This document shows, in pieces, positions 46,498-56,318 of a stretch of 64,000 nucleotides of DNA. The position numbers and the translations under genes are program-made. The notes under the pieces are model-generated. The model was not told the DNA's origin. It saw nothing but the letters and a program-made list of their open reading frames with translations, and ran no database searches. Within the stretch, counting starts at the first letter, position 1. Each line of letters starts with the position of its first letter. Source of the stretch: Shewanella carassii (GTDB lineage Bacteria; Pseudomonadota; Gammaproteobacteria; Enterobacterales; Shewanellaceae); assembly GCF_002777975.1 (NCBI RefSeq), contig NZ_NGVS01000023.1, positions 7,700 to 71,699 on the forward strand. Reading direction: 5' to 3'.

Positions 46498-47178
46498 TTA
46501 GATCACCGTCAGATAAACACACAGGAAATGGCAAACGGCGCCGCCCAATACAAACAGATGCCAGATGGCATGATTGAAAGGGATCGCCTTGGTGGCGTAG
46601 AAGATCACCCCCAAGCTGTAGCTCAGCCCCCCGGCCAACAGCAAGTTGAACCCGGCAGTTGACAGGTTATCGATAAGCTCAGGCAACACGGCGACGCAGA
46701 GCCAGCCCATGGCCAAATACAGCATCAGGCTCAGCGCCTTGAATCTGTGAATAAAGCAGCTCTTGAACACTATTCCCCCCAGTGCCAATAACCAGATGGC
46801 TATCAGCACCCATTCTTCCTGGGCATCGGCCAAAGTAATTAACATCAGCGGGGTATAGGTTCCGGCGATTAACAGATAGATGGCGCAGTGATCCAGCATC
46901 TTGAGGCGCCGTTTCCACACTGGCTGAGGAATGCTGTGATACAGCGTCGAGCAGAGAAACAGCAGGATAATACTGCTGCCATAGATGGTTACACCTGTTA
47001 ACTGAATGGCGTCCAGCGAATGCCAGCCCTTGAGCAACATCAGCACTAATCCCAGAATGCCGGCAATCACCCCCAAACCATGGCTGACGGTATTGGCTAT
47101 CTCTTCATTCAGACTGTATCCAGCGGAAAACTGGCCATTGAACTGGGCTTCGGCTGCTGGGGTTTTGCTGTTGGGCAT
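46498..47178 (-). CDS. trhA: TrhA/hemolysin III (PAQR) family membrane protein
   Basis: A 226-residue seven-helix membrane protein of the YqfA/TrhA (hemolysin III, PAQR) family, linked in E. coli to control of membrane fatty-acid composition and not a toxin. Family residues are visible: EEIANTVSHGLGVIAG near residue 25, SSTLYHS-type CSTLYHSIPQP near 79, LDHCAIYLLIAGTYTPLML near 95 and the late His pair in AIPFNHAIWHLFVLGGAVCHF. These Ser, His and Asp residues form the putative metal site. It converges with the DTW gene, 74 bp apart. Confidence 0.9.
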   Translation of the reverse strand: MPNSKTPAAEAQFNGQFSAGYSLNEEIANTVSHGLGVIAGILGLVLMLLKGWHSLDAIQLTGVTIYGSSIILLFLCSTLYHSIPQPVWKRRLKMLDHCAIYLLIAGTYTPLMLITLADAQEEWVLIAIWLLALGGIVFKSCFIHRFKALSLMLYLAMGWLCVAVLPELIDNLSTAGFNLLLAGGLSYSLGVIFYATKAIPFNHAIWHLFVLGGAVCHFLCVYLTVI

Positions 47179-47541
47179 GATTGACTCTCTGGTTCGACCT
47201 CATTGAAAGTGAGTCTAACAGCGCCGTAGCGCCATGGCCAGATAAAAGTGTACAGCTGTTCGCTGAGATTGATTTGTTCTTTAAACCGTATCGTCTGCAT
47301 TTTTGCAAACGTCTAATGCTGCACCTTAACAACTCGTTGCTCGGCTTCCAAGTCGCTTTTTACAGTTATTGTGTTCAGAGGATCCCGTCAGCCTTATTCG
47401 ACAAAGGTTTTACCTGTTTTGTTTGAAGCCGTCGATTTGAGTTTGTAGCGTAAATTGCTTTTCAAACAAGGGAATGAACTTTTTACCGAGGGTTTTCTCT
47501 AACACTGAGTTTACATTTGGTGAAGGATAAATCAGCGGCTT
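47179..47541. other. 363-bp intergenic region upstream of the TonB-like gene
   Basis: I see no gene, known RNA or clear repeat. AAGGA lies 14 bases before the next ATG, too far to be a good ribosome binding site. Promoters for the divergent trhA and for the gene to the right must lie here but cannot be placed with confidence. Confidence 0.4.
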
Positions 47542-48741
47542 ATGCCTCCACATTCAGATAAATTGATTGCCAGCCGAGACGAAAGCCCGGCGACAATGGC
47601 AAGCTTGAGCTTCAGCATTCCGGGTAGGGATGCTGCCTTTGAGCTTGATCTGGATGAAATCCTTAACACTTGCTCCTGCCAACCAAGCCATTTTCACACA
47701 CATTCGATTGCCCCTCTCTTTGCCCAATCGCCTTTTAGTCAACAGCTTGGGGTTCAACCCCAATGCCTGGCGCGAGTTGGCATGACTAAAAAAGCAGAGC
47801 AGGGGGATGCTGAGGCAAAGGGCAACGCCTTCAGTAGTTGGACCGTGGCGGGAGCCGCGCACTTAGTGCTATTGCTGGGGTTATCCTGGTTTTGGCAGCA
47901 GGCCGAATGGCGAAGAGTGGTGACTGAGCCTGCCAAACCCAAGGCGTTGCAATCCTATCTTTATTTCAGTCAGCCCAGCCCCAAACCGTTAACGCCAGTG
48001 CCGGAAGCCTTGGCCGAAGAAGCAATAATCCAGTCCAAGGAAGCGATAGAGGTTAAAAAAGCTGACTCAAGCAAGCGTTCTGAGCCACAAAAAACCGAGC
48101 AACAAAACACTGAGCCACAAAAGCAGGCTGCCAAAGAGCCGCTGCAAGAGACTGAACAAGTGGCTGTGCAAGAAACTGTTCAAGAAGCTGGGCAAAACAC
48201 TTGGCAAGACAGGGTTCAAGACCAGAATGAGCAAAGCATCCCCAAGACTCGGGCTCAAAGCGTTAAGTCTATTGGTAGAGTCATTGAAGAAACGAAAAAT
48301 GCAGCCGTATCTGCGCCAGAGCGAACAAATGACTTTAAACCGCAGCCGGCAGAGCAAGCTCAGCTTGACTTCAGTTCAAGCGCATTAAAGTCTGCCCGAA
48401 AAGTATTGCAACACTCTCAACAGCAGGCGCTGCAGCAGCTATCACAGCAATATGCGGATAAGGCCACGGGACGCAAGAGCCTCAGTGAAATGGATGGGGA
48501 GATGGAGGAGCTTTGGGTCAATGACGCCGATGATTTCAATAAAGTGGCCAGTCTTGATCTGCCGCTCGACCCCAACCGTATCGTCAAGGATGGTGATACC
48601 TGCTATCGGGTCGTCAAGGTGCCGACTCCGCTCAATCCCTACGCCGAAAATTTGGGGTTTCCATTTAAGTGCGGTCAGACAGAGATGGAAAAAGCACTCA
48701 AGGAGGCGGTAGCCAGCCGTCTAAAGCGGCTTGGTAAGTGA
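47542..48741 (+). CDS. TonB-like single-span protein with Q/E repeat region, unknown
   Basis: A 399-residue protein, family not recognised. It has a cytoplasmic N-terminus of about 95 residues, one membrane helix (WTVAGAAHLVLLLGLSWFWQQ, about 99-119) and a long P/E/Q/K-rich periplasmic stretch. A C-terminal domain of about 60 residues carries two Cys: GDTCYRVVKVPTPLNPYAENLGFPFKCGQ. The layout is TonB-like, but the C-terminus does not look like a TonB domain. The rod region carries 15-bp repeats (SEPQK, TEQQN, TEPQK from 48079) and then 12-bp repeats (VQET, VQEA, GQNT). The start is uncertain; later Mets at residues 19 and 81 are alternatives. Function unknown. Confidence 0.6.
   Translation: MPPHSDKLIASRDESPATMASLSFSIPGRDAAFELDLDEILNTCSCQPSHFHTHSIAPLFAQSPFSQQLGVQPQCLARVGMTKKAEQGDAEAKGNAFSSWTVAGAAHLVLLLGLSWFWQQAEWRRVVTEPAKPKALQSYLYFSQPSPKPLTPVPEALAEEAIIQSKEAIEVKKADSSKRSEPQKTEQQNTEPQKQAAKEPLQETEQVAVQETVQEAGQNTWQDRVQDQNEQSIPKTRAQSVKSIGRVIEETKNAAVSAPERTNDFKPQPAEQAQLDFSSSALKSARKVLQHSQQQALQQLSQQYADKATGRKSLSEMDGEMEELWVNDADDFNKVASLDLPLDPNRIVKDGDTCYRVVKVPTPLNPYAENLGFPFKCGQTEMEKALKEAVASRLKRLGK
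48079..48231 (+). repeat. 15-bp and 12-bp period repeats in the TonB-like gene
   Basis: Three 15-bp units from about 48079 encode SEPQK, TEQQN and TEPQK. From about 48169 12-bp units encode VQET, VQEA, GQNT, WQDR and VQDQ. They form the rod-like periplasmic part of the protein. Confidence 0.7.
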
Positions 48742-48910
48742 GTTTTGCAATCAATTTATTTGATTGGAAATAGGTTGATTTCCAAATTGCTGTAAATATT
48801 TTTATTAACTTCAAACAATTAACTTGTGATTTTAATGGGTTTAATCCTGCGGCAAGTTTTGCCATTGGGCTTGTTTCCCGCTTCGGCTTGTGCTTATACT
48901 CGGCAGCAAT

Positions 48911-48993
48911 CTTGTCGGAGTGCCCTCTGGGCTGAGACCGTTTATTCGGGATCCGTTGAACCTGATCAGGCTAGCACCTGCGAAGGAAACAAG
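48911..48993 (+). ncRNA. TPP riboswitch (THI element)
   Basis: Conserved blocks of the thiamin pyrophosphate aptamer are present in order: CGGAGTGCC, GGGCTGAGA (pyrimidine-sensing helix), then CCGTTGAACCTGATCAGG and CTAGCACCTGCGAAGGAA (pyrophosphate-sensing helix). The closing helix P1 pairs CTTGT (48911-48915) with ACAAG (48989-48993). The aptamer lies 240 nt before thiC, a long leader that also contains a hairpin at 49092-49116 (ACTGACCT with AGGTCAGT). Binding of TPP should reduce expression of the whole thi operon. Confidence 0.95.
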
Positions 48994-49197
48994 CATTCAG
49001 CTGCAGCATTACCGCAGCCACTGCGAGCAAAAATCTATGCCAAAGGCTTTAAAGAGCCGAGGCGATATCTGGCTTCTCAAGCGGACATTGAACTGACCTG
49101 AAACCACGAGGTCAGTCTGCCAACACCGCCGGATGAGGACTCCAAATCAAGGAGTTTAACCAGTCAGCTCGCGCCGCTTATTATTCAACTCTCCTGA

Positions 49198-51330
<2,133 letters not shown>

Positions 51331-51331
51331 A

Positions 51332-53815
51332 ATGGCGGCTGATAAAAGGCCGATAGTCTGGAGCATAGCCGGCTCAGACAGTGGCGGCGGCGCCGGTATC
51401 CAGGCCGATCTGGCCACCTTCAGTAATCTTGGCTGCCATGGCTGCTCTGTTATCACCACTTTGACCGCCCAAAGCAGTGTGGCAGTGACGCTAACCGAGG
51501 CGGTGAGCGAGGAGATGTTGCTGGCGCAGCTCAATGCTCTGCTCGGTGACTTGCCGCCCAAGGCGATAAAAATCGGCTTGCTCGCCAATCAAGCACAGTT
51601 GCAGCTGCTTTGTGACTGGTTGGCTCGGCACCTACCTGATGTTCCTTTGGTAGTCGACCCTGTCATGGTGGCCAGTTGCGGCGATGCACTCTCAAAGAGT
51701 ACTGCAACGGGCGCAGCGCGGCTGGATTACCGGCCGCTGGCGGCGCTCGCCACTGTGCTGACCCCCAATATTCACGAGCTGGCGTTGCTGAGTCGCAGCG
51801 ATATTCATGACTTTCCGTCCTGGCAAGATGCGGCAACTTGCCTGGCAAACGAACTGCCTTGCCATCTCTTGGCCAAGGGCGGGGATTTCGAGGCGGGGAT
51901 CGCGCGCGGCCTGGCAGAAGACTTATTGCTTGTTAAAGACTTGCCTCACAGCTCCGGGTTACATCAACGGCAGGGGTTTGTGTTGGCGAGCCCAAGACAA
52001 GCATCCAGCAACAACCATGGCAGCGGTTGCACGCTATCCAGTGCCATAGCGGCATTTTTGGCCCACGACTGGATCTTGCCCGATGCCCTAATTCTGGCCA
52101 AGGCCTATATCAATGGCGCTTTGGCGCAGAGTTATCGGGTAGGCAGTGGTCCCGGGCCCTTAGGTCGCCCCGGGGCTTGTCTGGCCGCCGAGCTAATGCC
52201 TGTCATCTGGCCGCTGGAGGATTATCCCTGGGCCAACCCAACCCAGGTGCTTGGCGCCCCTTGGCTTGCAGCGCCAATCAATGCTGATGGTGTTAGTGCT
52301 AAAGGCGTTAGTGCTGAAGGCTTCAAAACACTGCCCCATAATTTGGGTATCTACCCGGTCGTGGCTGATGTCGAATTGCTGGAAGCCTTACTCAAGGCAG
52401 GTTGCCGCACTATTCAATTGCGTCTCAAGGAGGAAGTGCTGCCCGGCTCGAGCGCCGAGCAGGCGATTATTCGCGCCATCGCGCTCGGGCGCCAATACCA
52501 GGCGCGGGTCTTTATCAATGATCACTGGCAACAGGCCATTGCCCACGGTGCCTTTGGTGTGCACTTGGGCCAGGAGGATCTCAGCCAGGCATCCCTTGAG
52601 GCCATCCAAGGGGCCGGTCTGGCGCTGGGGTTATCCAGTCATGGTTATTTCGAGGCGCTGCTTGCATTGCGCCACAGGCCCAGTTATCTGGCCCTCGGGC
52701 ATATCTTTGCCACCAAGACCAAAGTGATGCCATCTCAGCCCCAGGGACTGACGCGTCTTGCTGCCTACAGCGAAACTTTCGGCTCCTTGCTGCCGACAGT
52801 CGCCATTGGCGGCATTGACGAGCATAACCTCGATGCCGTCAAACATACCGGAGTGGCCAATGTCGCCGTGGTGCGGGCCATTACCGAGGCCGCCGAGCCG
52901 GTAACGGCCTTCAGGCGCCTGACACAAAGCTGGATAGGGCAAGCAGCCGCTATTGCAAGTGGGATTAGCCATGCTCAACAAAATGCCGGTCTGAGCGACC
53001 GCGACTTTATCCGTTACGGTAGCCAGTTGCTGCTGCCCAGAGTCTCAGAAGCGGGGCAGCTCGCCTTACGGGCCAAGACGGTCGCCATAGTGGGGCTCGG
53101 AGGCCTTGGCCATCATCTGGCGCGCTCTTTGGCCGCCGCCGGAGTAGGGCGTCTCATTCTTATCGATCCCGATATTGTCGAGTTGGGTAATCTGCCGAGG
53201 CAACTGCTCTACAACGAGCAGGATATCGGCCGTTTGAAGGTCGACGTGGCCAAGGAAAAGCTGGGGCGCGATTATCCAAACTGCCTGATTGAGATTGAGC
53301 CCAAGCTGTTTGGCCCCAAGAGCGCGGAGCTTATTCGTGAGGCGTCACTGGTATTGGATGCCAGCGATAATTTCCTTTGCCGTCATAACCTTAATCAAGC
53401 CTGTGTGAAGCTGGGCAAAGAGCTGATTGCGGCGGCGATCAGCGCCGATTCCGGCCTATTGTGTCATACCGCCCCTTGGCTTAACCCTGAGGCGGGCTGT
53501 TACGAATGCCTGTTCCCGCGAGACAGCACAGGCTCGGGGCGCTGCCGCGACATGGGGGTTCTGGGTCCTGCGGTGCAAACCCTGGCGGCGATGCAGTCGC
53601 TGGCCGCCATCAATACCCTGCTTGGAGAGCGCAGCACCCTGGGGCGGCTCATCAGCTTGGATTGCCGAACGTTAAGCGTACGTGAGGCTGCGCTTTGCGC
53701 CGACCCAGCTTGTCTTTGCTGTCAAACCCACACTAAGGCTGAACTTCAAACCGAAGCCAAATTTATGAAAGGGCACTCTGAGCTTAGCCGTGAGGAGAAT
53801 TGCGATGCAAATTAA
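51332..53815 (+). CDS. thiDEF: ThiD-ThiE-ThiF fusion: HMP-P kinase, thiamin-phosphate synthase and ThiS adenylyltransferase
   Basis: An 827-residue continuous frame with three thiamin enzymes. ThiD (about 1-270): SIAGSDSGGGAGIQADLAT and NNHGSGCTLSSAIAAFL. A linker holds 15-bp repeats (ADGVS, AKGVS). ThiE (about 325-520): IQLRLKE, FINDHWQQAIAHGAFGVHLGQEDL, GLSSHGYFE, YLALGHIFATKTK and VAIGGI. ThiF (about 545-800): LSDRDFIRYGSQLLLPRV, VAIVGLGGLGHHL, CYECLFPRD, GRCRDMGVLGP and a terminal CADPACLCC that would complete a zinc site. ThiDE fusions are known; ThiF in the same chain is unusual. No stop codon separates ThiE from ThiF. ATG 51332 has GAGGA eight bases upstream; an ATG six codons earlier overlaps thiC. 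Confidence 0.92.
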   Translation: MAADKRPIVWSIAGSDSGGGAGIQADLATFSNLGCHGCSVITTLTAQSSVAVTLTEAVSEEMLLAQLNALLGDLPPKAIKIGLLANQAQLQLLCDWLARHLPDVPLVVDPVMVASCGDALSKSTATGAARLDYRPLAALATVLTPNIHELALLSRSDIHDFPSWQDAATCLANELPCHLLAKGGDFEAGIARGLAEDLLLVKDLPHSSGLHQRQGFVLASPRQASSNNHGSGCTLSSAIAAFLAHDWILPDALILAKAYINGALAQSYRVGSGPGPLGRPGACLAAELMPVIWPLEDYPWANPTQVLGAPWLAAPINADGVSAKGVSAEGFKTLPHNLGIYPVVADVELLEALLKAGCRTIQLRLKEEVLPGSSAEQAIIRAIALGRQYQARVFINDHWQQAIAHGAFGVHLGQEDLSQASLEAIQGAGLALGLSSHGYFEALLALRHRPSYLALGHIFATKTKVMPSQPQGLTRLAAYSETFGSLLPTVAIGGIDEHNLDAVKHTGVANVAVVRAITEAAEPVTAFRRLTQSWIGQAAAIASGISHAQQNAGLSDRDFIRYGSQLLLPRVSEAGQLALRAKTVAIVGLGGLGHHLARSLAAAGVGRLILIDPDIVELGNLPRQLLYNEQDIGRLKVDVAKEKLGRDYPNCLIEIEPKLFGPKSAELIREASLVLDASDNFLCRHNLNQACVKLGKELIAAAISADSGLLCHTAPWLNPEAGCYECLFPRDSTGSGRCRDMGVLGPAVQTLAAMQSLAAINTLLGERSTLGRLISLDCRTLSVREAALCADPACLCCQTHTKAELQTEAKFMKGHSELSREENCDAN
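52283..52327 (+). repeat. 15-bp-period array in the ThiD-ThiE linker
   Basis: GCTGATGGTGTTAGT and GCTAAAGGCGTTAGT are followed by a partial third unit starting GCTGAAGGC. They encode ADGVS, AKGVS and AEG and lie exactly in the linker between the two enzyme domains. Confidence 0.8.
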
Positions 53816-54005
53816 GATAAACAATCAAGTCAAAGAGTTGCCTGAAGCTATGACGCTGTTACAGCTGCTCGAGTGGTGTGAGATAGCGCCTGGCAGCGTG
53901 GCGCTGGTGCGCAATGGCGCCGTAGTGCCCAGATCTCAGTGGCCAGAGCTTGAATGTCAAAGCGGAGACAGCCTCGAGCTGTTTTCCGCCGTTGCCGGAG
54001 GTTGA
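53805..54005 (+). CDS. thiS: Sulfur carrier protein ThiS
   Basis: A 66-residue ubiquitin-like protein that carries sulfur as a C-terminal thiocarboxylate for thiazole synthesis. It ends in the required Gly-Gly (FSAVAGG) and has the typical [12 protein letters not shown] segment in the middle. The ATG at 53805 has GGAG seven bases upstream and overlaps the end of thiDEF by 11 bases. This makes translational coupling likely and fits the ThiF-ThiS partnership. Confidence 0.94.
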   Translation: MQIKINNQVKELPEAMTLLQLLEWCEIAPGSVALVRNGAVVPRSQWPELECQSGDSLELFSAVAGG

Positions 54006-54006
54006 T

Positions 54007-54786
54007 ATGTTGCAAATTGGCGAGTTTGAATTTCAATCCAGGCTGTTTGGCGGTACCGGCAAGTTTGCTTCGGCAGAGCTGATGCAACGCTCGCTCGTGG
54101 CCAGCGGCGCCGAGTTGGTTACTGTGGCGATGAAGCGGCTCGATTTTAACCAGGGCAGTGATGAATTGCTGGCACCGCTCAAAGAGCGCGGCGTGCAGCT
54201 GCTGCCCAATACTGCCGGGGCCCGCAATGCCAGGGAGGCGATTTTTGCCGCCGAGCTGGCGCGGGAGATGCTGGGCACTCAACTATTGAAGCTGGAGATC
54301 CACCCGGATCCCCGTTATCTATTGCCGGATCCGGTAGAAACACTGGAAGCGGCCCGGGTCTTGTGCAGCGATGGCTTTACCGTACTGCCTTATGTGCATG
54401 CCGATCCCGTGTTGTGCTTGCGCCTCGAAGAGGTAGGCTGCGCTGCCGTGATGCCGCTTGGTAGTCCCATAGGTTCCAATCAGGGGCTGGCCACAGAACC
54501 CTTTTTGAAGATCATCATAGAGCAGGCTAATGTGCCTGTGGTGGTGGATGCCGGGATCGGCGCGCCGTCACAGGCGATGCGGGCGATGGAGTTGGGCGCC
54601 GATGCCGTGCTGGTCAATACTGCCATCGCCTCCAGTTCGGATCCCGTGACCATGGCGGGCTGCTTCAAGGATGCGGTGCGCGCCGGGCGAGCGGCCTATC
54701 TTGCCGGACTCGGGGCCATCAGTAATCGGGCTCAAAACACCAGTCCGCTGACCGGGTTTCTCAATCTGGGAGACAACCATGGCTGA
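54007..54786 (+). CDS. thiG: Thiazole synthase ThiG
   Basis: A 259-residue TIM-barrel enzyme that forms the thiazole phosphate from deoxyxylulose phosphate, dehydroglycine and ThiS thiocarboxylate. The N-terminus [16 protein letters not shown] is typical. The Schiff-base Lys lies in [19 protein letters not shown] near residue 97, and phosphate-binding segments include [13 protein letters not shown] and [30 protein letters not shown]. It begins one base after the thiS stop and overlaps thiH by 8 bp. An upstream in-frame extension from 53950 is a shadow of thiS. Confidence 0.96.
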   Translation: MLQIGEFEFQSRLFGGTGKFASAELMQRSLVASGAELVTVAMKRLDFNQGSDELLAPLKERGVQLLPNTAGARNAREAIFAAELAREMLGTQLLKLEIHPDPRYLLPDPVETLEAARVLCSDGFTVLPYVHADPVLCLRLEEVGCAAVMPLGSPIGSNQGLATEPFLKIIIEQANVPVVVDAGIGAPSQAMRAMELGADAVLVNTAIASSSDPVTMAGCFKDAVRAGRAAYLAGLGAISNRAQNTSPLTGFLNLGDNHG

Positions 54787-55936
54787 TTTTCTTGAGCGTT
54801 TTACCGCTATCGACAGAGATCTACTGCGCCTTGCTATTGCCAGTGTCAGCGCCGCCGAGGTTGAGCGCTGTCTGGCGCGGCCCGAGACGATAGCGCACAA
54901 TCCCTCGGCCTTGCCCATTCTCTTGTCACCGGCGGCCCGGGAGTTTCTCGAGCCTATGGCGCAGCTCTCTGCTGCACTCACCCGCAAGAAGTTCGGCGCC
55001 AACATAGGTCTCTATGCGCCGCTCTATGTTTCCAATCTGTGCGCCAATGATTGCGACTACTGCGGTTTCAGCATGAGCAATAAAATTCGCCGCAAGACCC
55101 TAAGCCAGGCTGAACTGGATGTTGAAATTGCCATTCTCAAGCAGCGCGGCTTTGATTCTGTATTGCTGGTTTCCGGCGAACATGAAACCAAGGTAGGGCT
55201 GGATTATTTTGCCAAGGCGCTTTTGAGGCTCAAGCAGGACTTCAGCTATCTGGCGATTGAAGTGCAGCCCCTCGCCGAAGCGGGCTATCGGCGCCTGGTT
55301 GATGAGGGACTGGATGCCGTGATGGTATATCAGGAAACCTATCAGCCCGCCACCTATGACCGCCATCATCTCAGAGGCAATAAAAAGGACTTTGGTTTCA
55401 GGCTTAATACACCGGACAGGGCCGCCAGGGCCGGGGTCGACAAGATAGGCCTGGGGGTTTTGCTCGGGCTGGATGATTGGCGCCTGGACTCGGCACTGAT
55501 GGGATTACATCTGGACCATCTGCAGCAAAAGTACTGGCGTAGCCGCTTCAGCGTGTCGCTGCCAAGGCTCAGGCCGTGCGTTGGTGGGGTAACGCCGGCT
55601 GTGACTCTGGATGATGCCGGATTGGTGCAGCTAATCTGCGCCATGCGCTTGTTCAGCCCGGCGCTGGAGTTGAGTCTCTCTACCCGGGAGAGCGCCTCAC
55701 TCAGGGACAATCTATTGCCTCTTGGGATCACCCATGTGAGTGCTGCCAGCTCAACAGAGCCAGGTGGTTACAGCAATCCCAAGTTGCAGCTGGATCAGTT
55801 CCAGATAAGTGATGAGCGCACAGTCCCTGAGGTGGTCAGCGCCATTCGAGCACAAGGCATGCAACCTGTGTGGAAAGATTGGGACGCGGGTTGGCTCGCA
55901 GGCGCCTCCTTTGCGGTAACCCATCAAGGGACATAA
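54779..55936 (+). CDS. thiH: 2-iminoacetate synthase ThiH
   Basis: A 385-residue radical-SAM enzyme that cleaves tyrosine to dehydroglycine (2-iminoacetate) for ThiG. The [4Fe-4S] motif [15 protein letters not shown] (CxxxCxxC) is near residue 83. Other family stretches are [44 protein letters not shown] and [32 protein letters not shown]. The presence of ThiH rather than ThiO indicates a tyrosine-based, oxygen-sensitive route. It is the last gene of the thi operon. Confidence 0.96.
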   Translation: MADFLERFTAIDRDLLRLAIASVSAAEVERCLARPETIAHNPSALPILLSPAAREFLEPMAQLSAALTRKKFGANIGLYAPLYVSNLCANDCDYCGFSMSNKIRRKTLSQAELDVEIAILKQRGFDSVLLVSGEHETKVGLDYFAKALLRLKQDFSYLAIEVQPLAEAGYRRLVDEGLDAVMVYQETYQPATYDRHHLRGNKKDFGFRLNTPDRAARAGVDKIGLGVLLGLDDWRLDSALMGLHLDHLQQKYWRSRFSVSLPRLRPCVGGVTPAVTLDDAGLVQLICAMRLFSPALELSLSTRESASLRDNLLPLGITHVSAASSTEPGGYSNPKLQLDQFQISDERTVPEVVSAIRAQGMQPVWKDWDAGWLAGASFAVTHQGT

Positions 55937-55986
55937 ACCTTTCGGGCTGTACATTTGCACTGAATTGGCCAATAATTGTTCAGGGT

Positions 55987-56021
55987 TGTGGCTAAAGTGG
56001 TAGCAACTGATTTTAGCCACA
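55987..56021. promoter_or_regulatory. 10-bp perfect inverted repeat between thiH and the small rod-like gene
   Basis: TGTGGCTAAA (55987-55996) and TTTAGCCACA (56012-56021) pair perfectly across a 15-nt loop. No T run follows, so it is a poor intrinsic terminator; it may be an operator 40 bp before the next gene or a 3' end structure of the thi transcript. Confidence 0.4.
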
Positions 56022-56060
56022 GAACGACAATCCACAGTCCAATACAGACAAGGGGCAATC

Positions 56061-56315
56061 ATGCAAATTCCATCGGCTTTTTCGGCGGGAGTTCAAGGGC
56101 TGCAAAGCGCCCAGTCCGGCCTGACTCAGGCAACAGTGGATATCGCTCGTCCGGCACCTGCGCAGCAGGCCGATTCGGCCCGCCCGGTTGATGAAGCAGA
56201 CAAAACCTCGGCACTGGTATCGGTATTGGAATCCAAGGCCCAGGGGCAAGCTTCAGTAGAGGTGATTGAACGCGCATCTGACACCTTGGGCAGTATCATA
56301 GATATCGAGGTGTAA
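56061..56315 (+). CDS. Small flagellar-rod-like protein, paired with a metalloprotease
   Basis: An 84-residue protein. Its N-terminus SAFSAGVQGLQSAQSGLTQATVDIAR resembles the N-terminal helix of axial flagellar proteins (rod and hook), which end in an NIAN-type motif. The rest is polar and helical, ending SDTLGSIIDIEV. Similar short proteins occur in other gammaproteobacteria and are of unknown role. No signal peptide is seen, which would fit flagellar-type export but does not prove it. The metalloprotease gene starts 3 bp after the stop codon, so they are co-transcribed. Function is a guess from sequence likeness. Confidence 0.6.
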   Translation: MQIPSAFSAGVQGLQSAQSGLTQATVDIARPAPAQQADSARPVDEADKTSALVSVLESKAQGQASVEVIERASDTLGSIIDIEV

Positions 56316-56318
56316 TAT

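Noticed and set aside
48826..49101. Short open frames inside the thiC leader
   Set aside because: They run through the TPP aptamer, whose RNA conservation explains the sequence; no protein family is seen.
54007..54786. thiG starting at 53950
   Set aside because: The extra codons overlap thiS in another frame; the ATG at 54007 gives the conserved [14 protein letters not shown] start.
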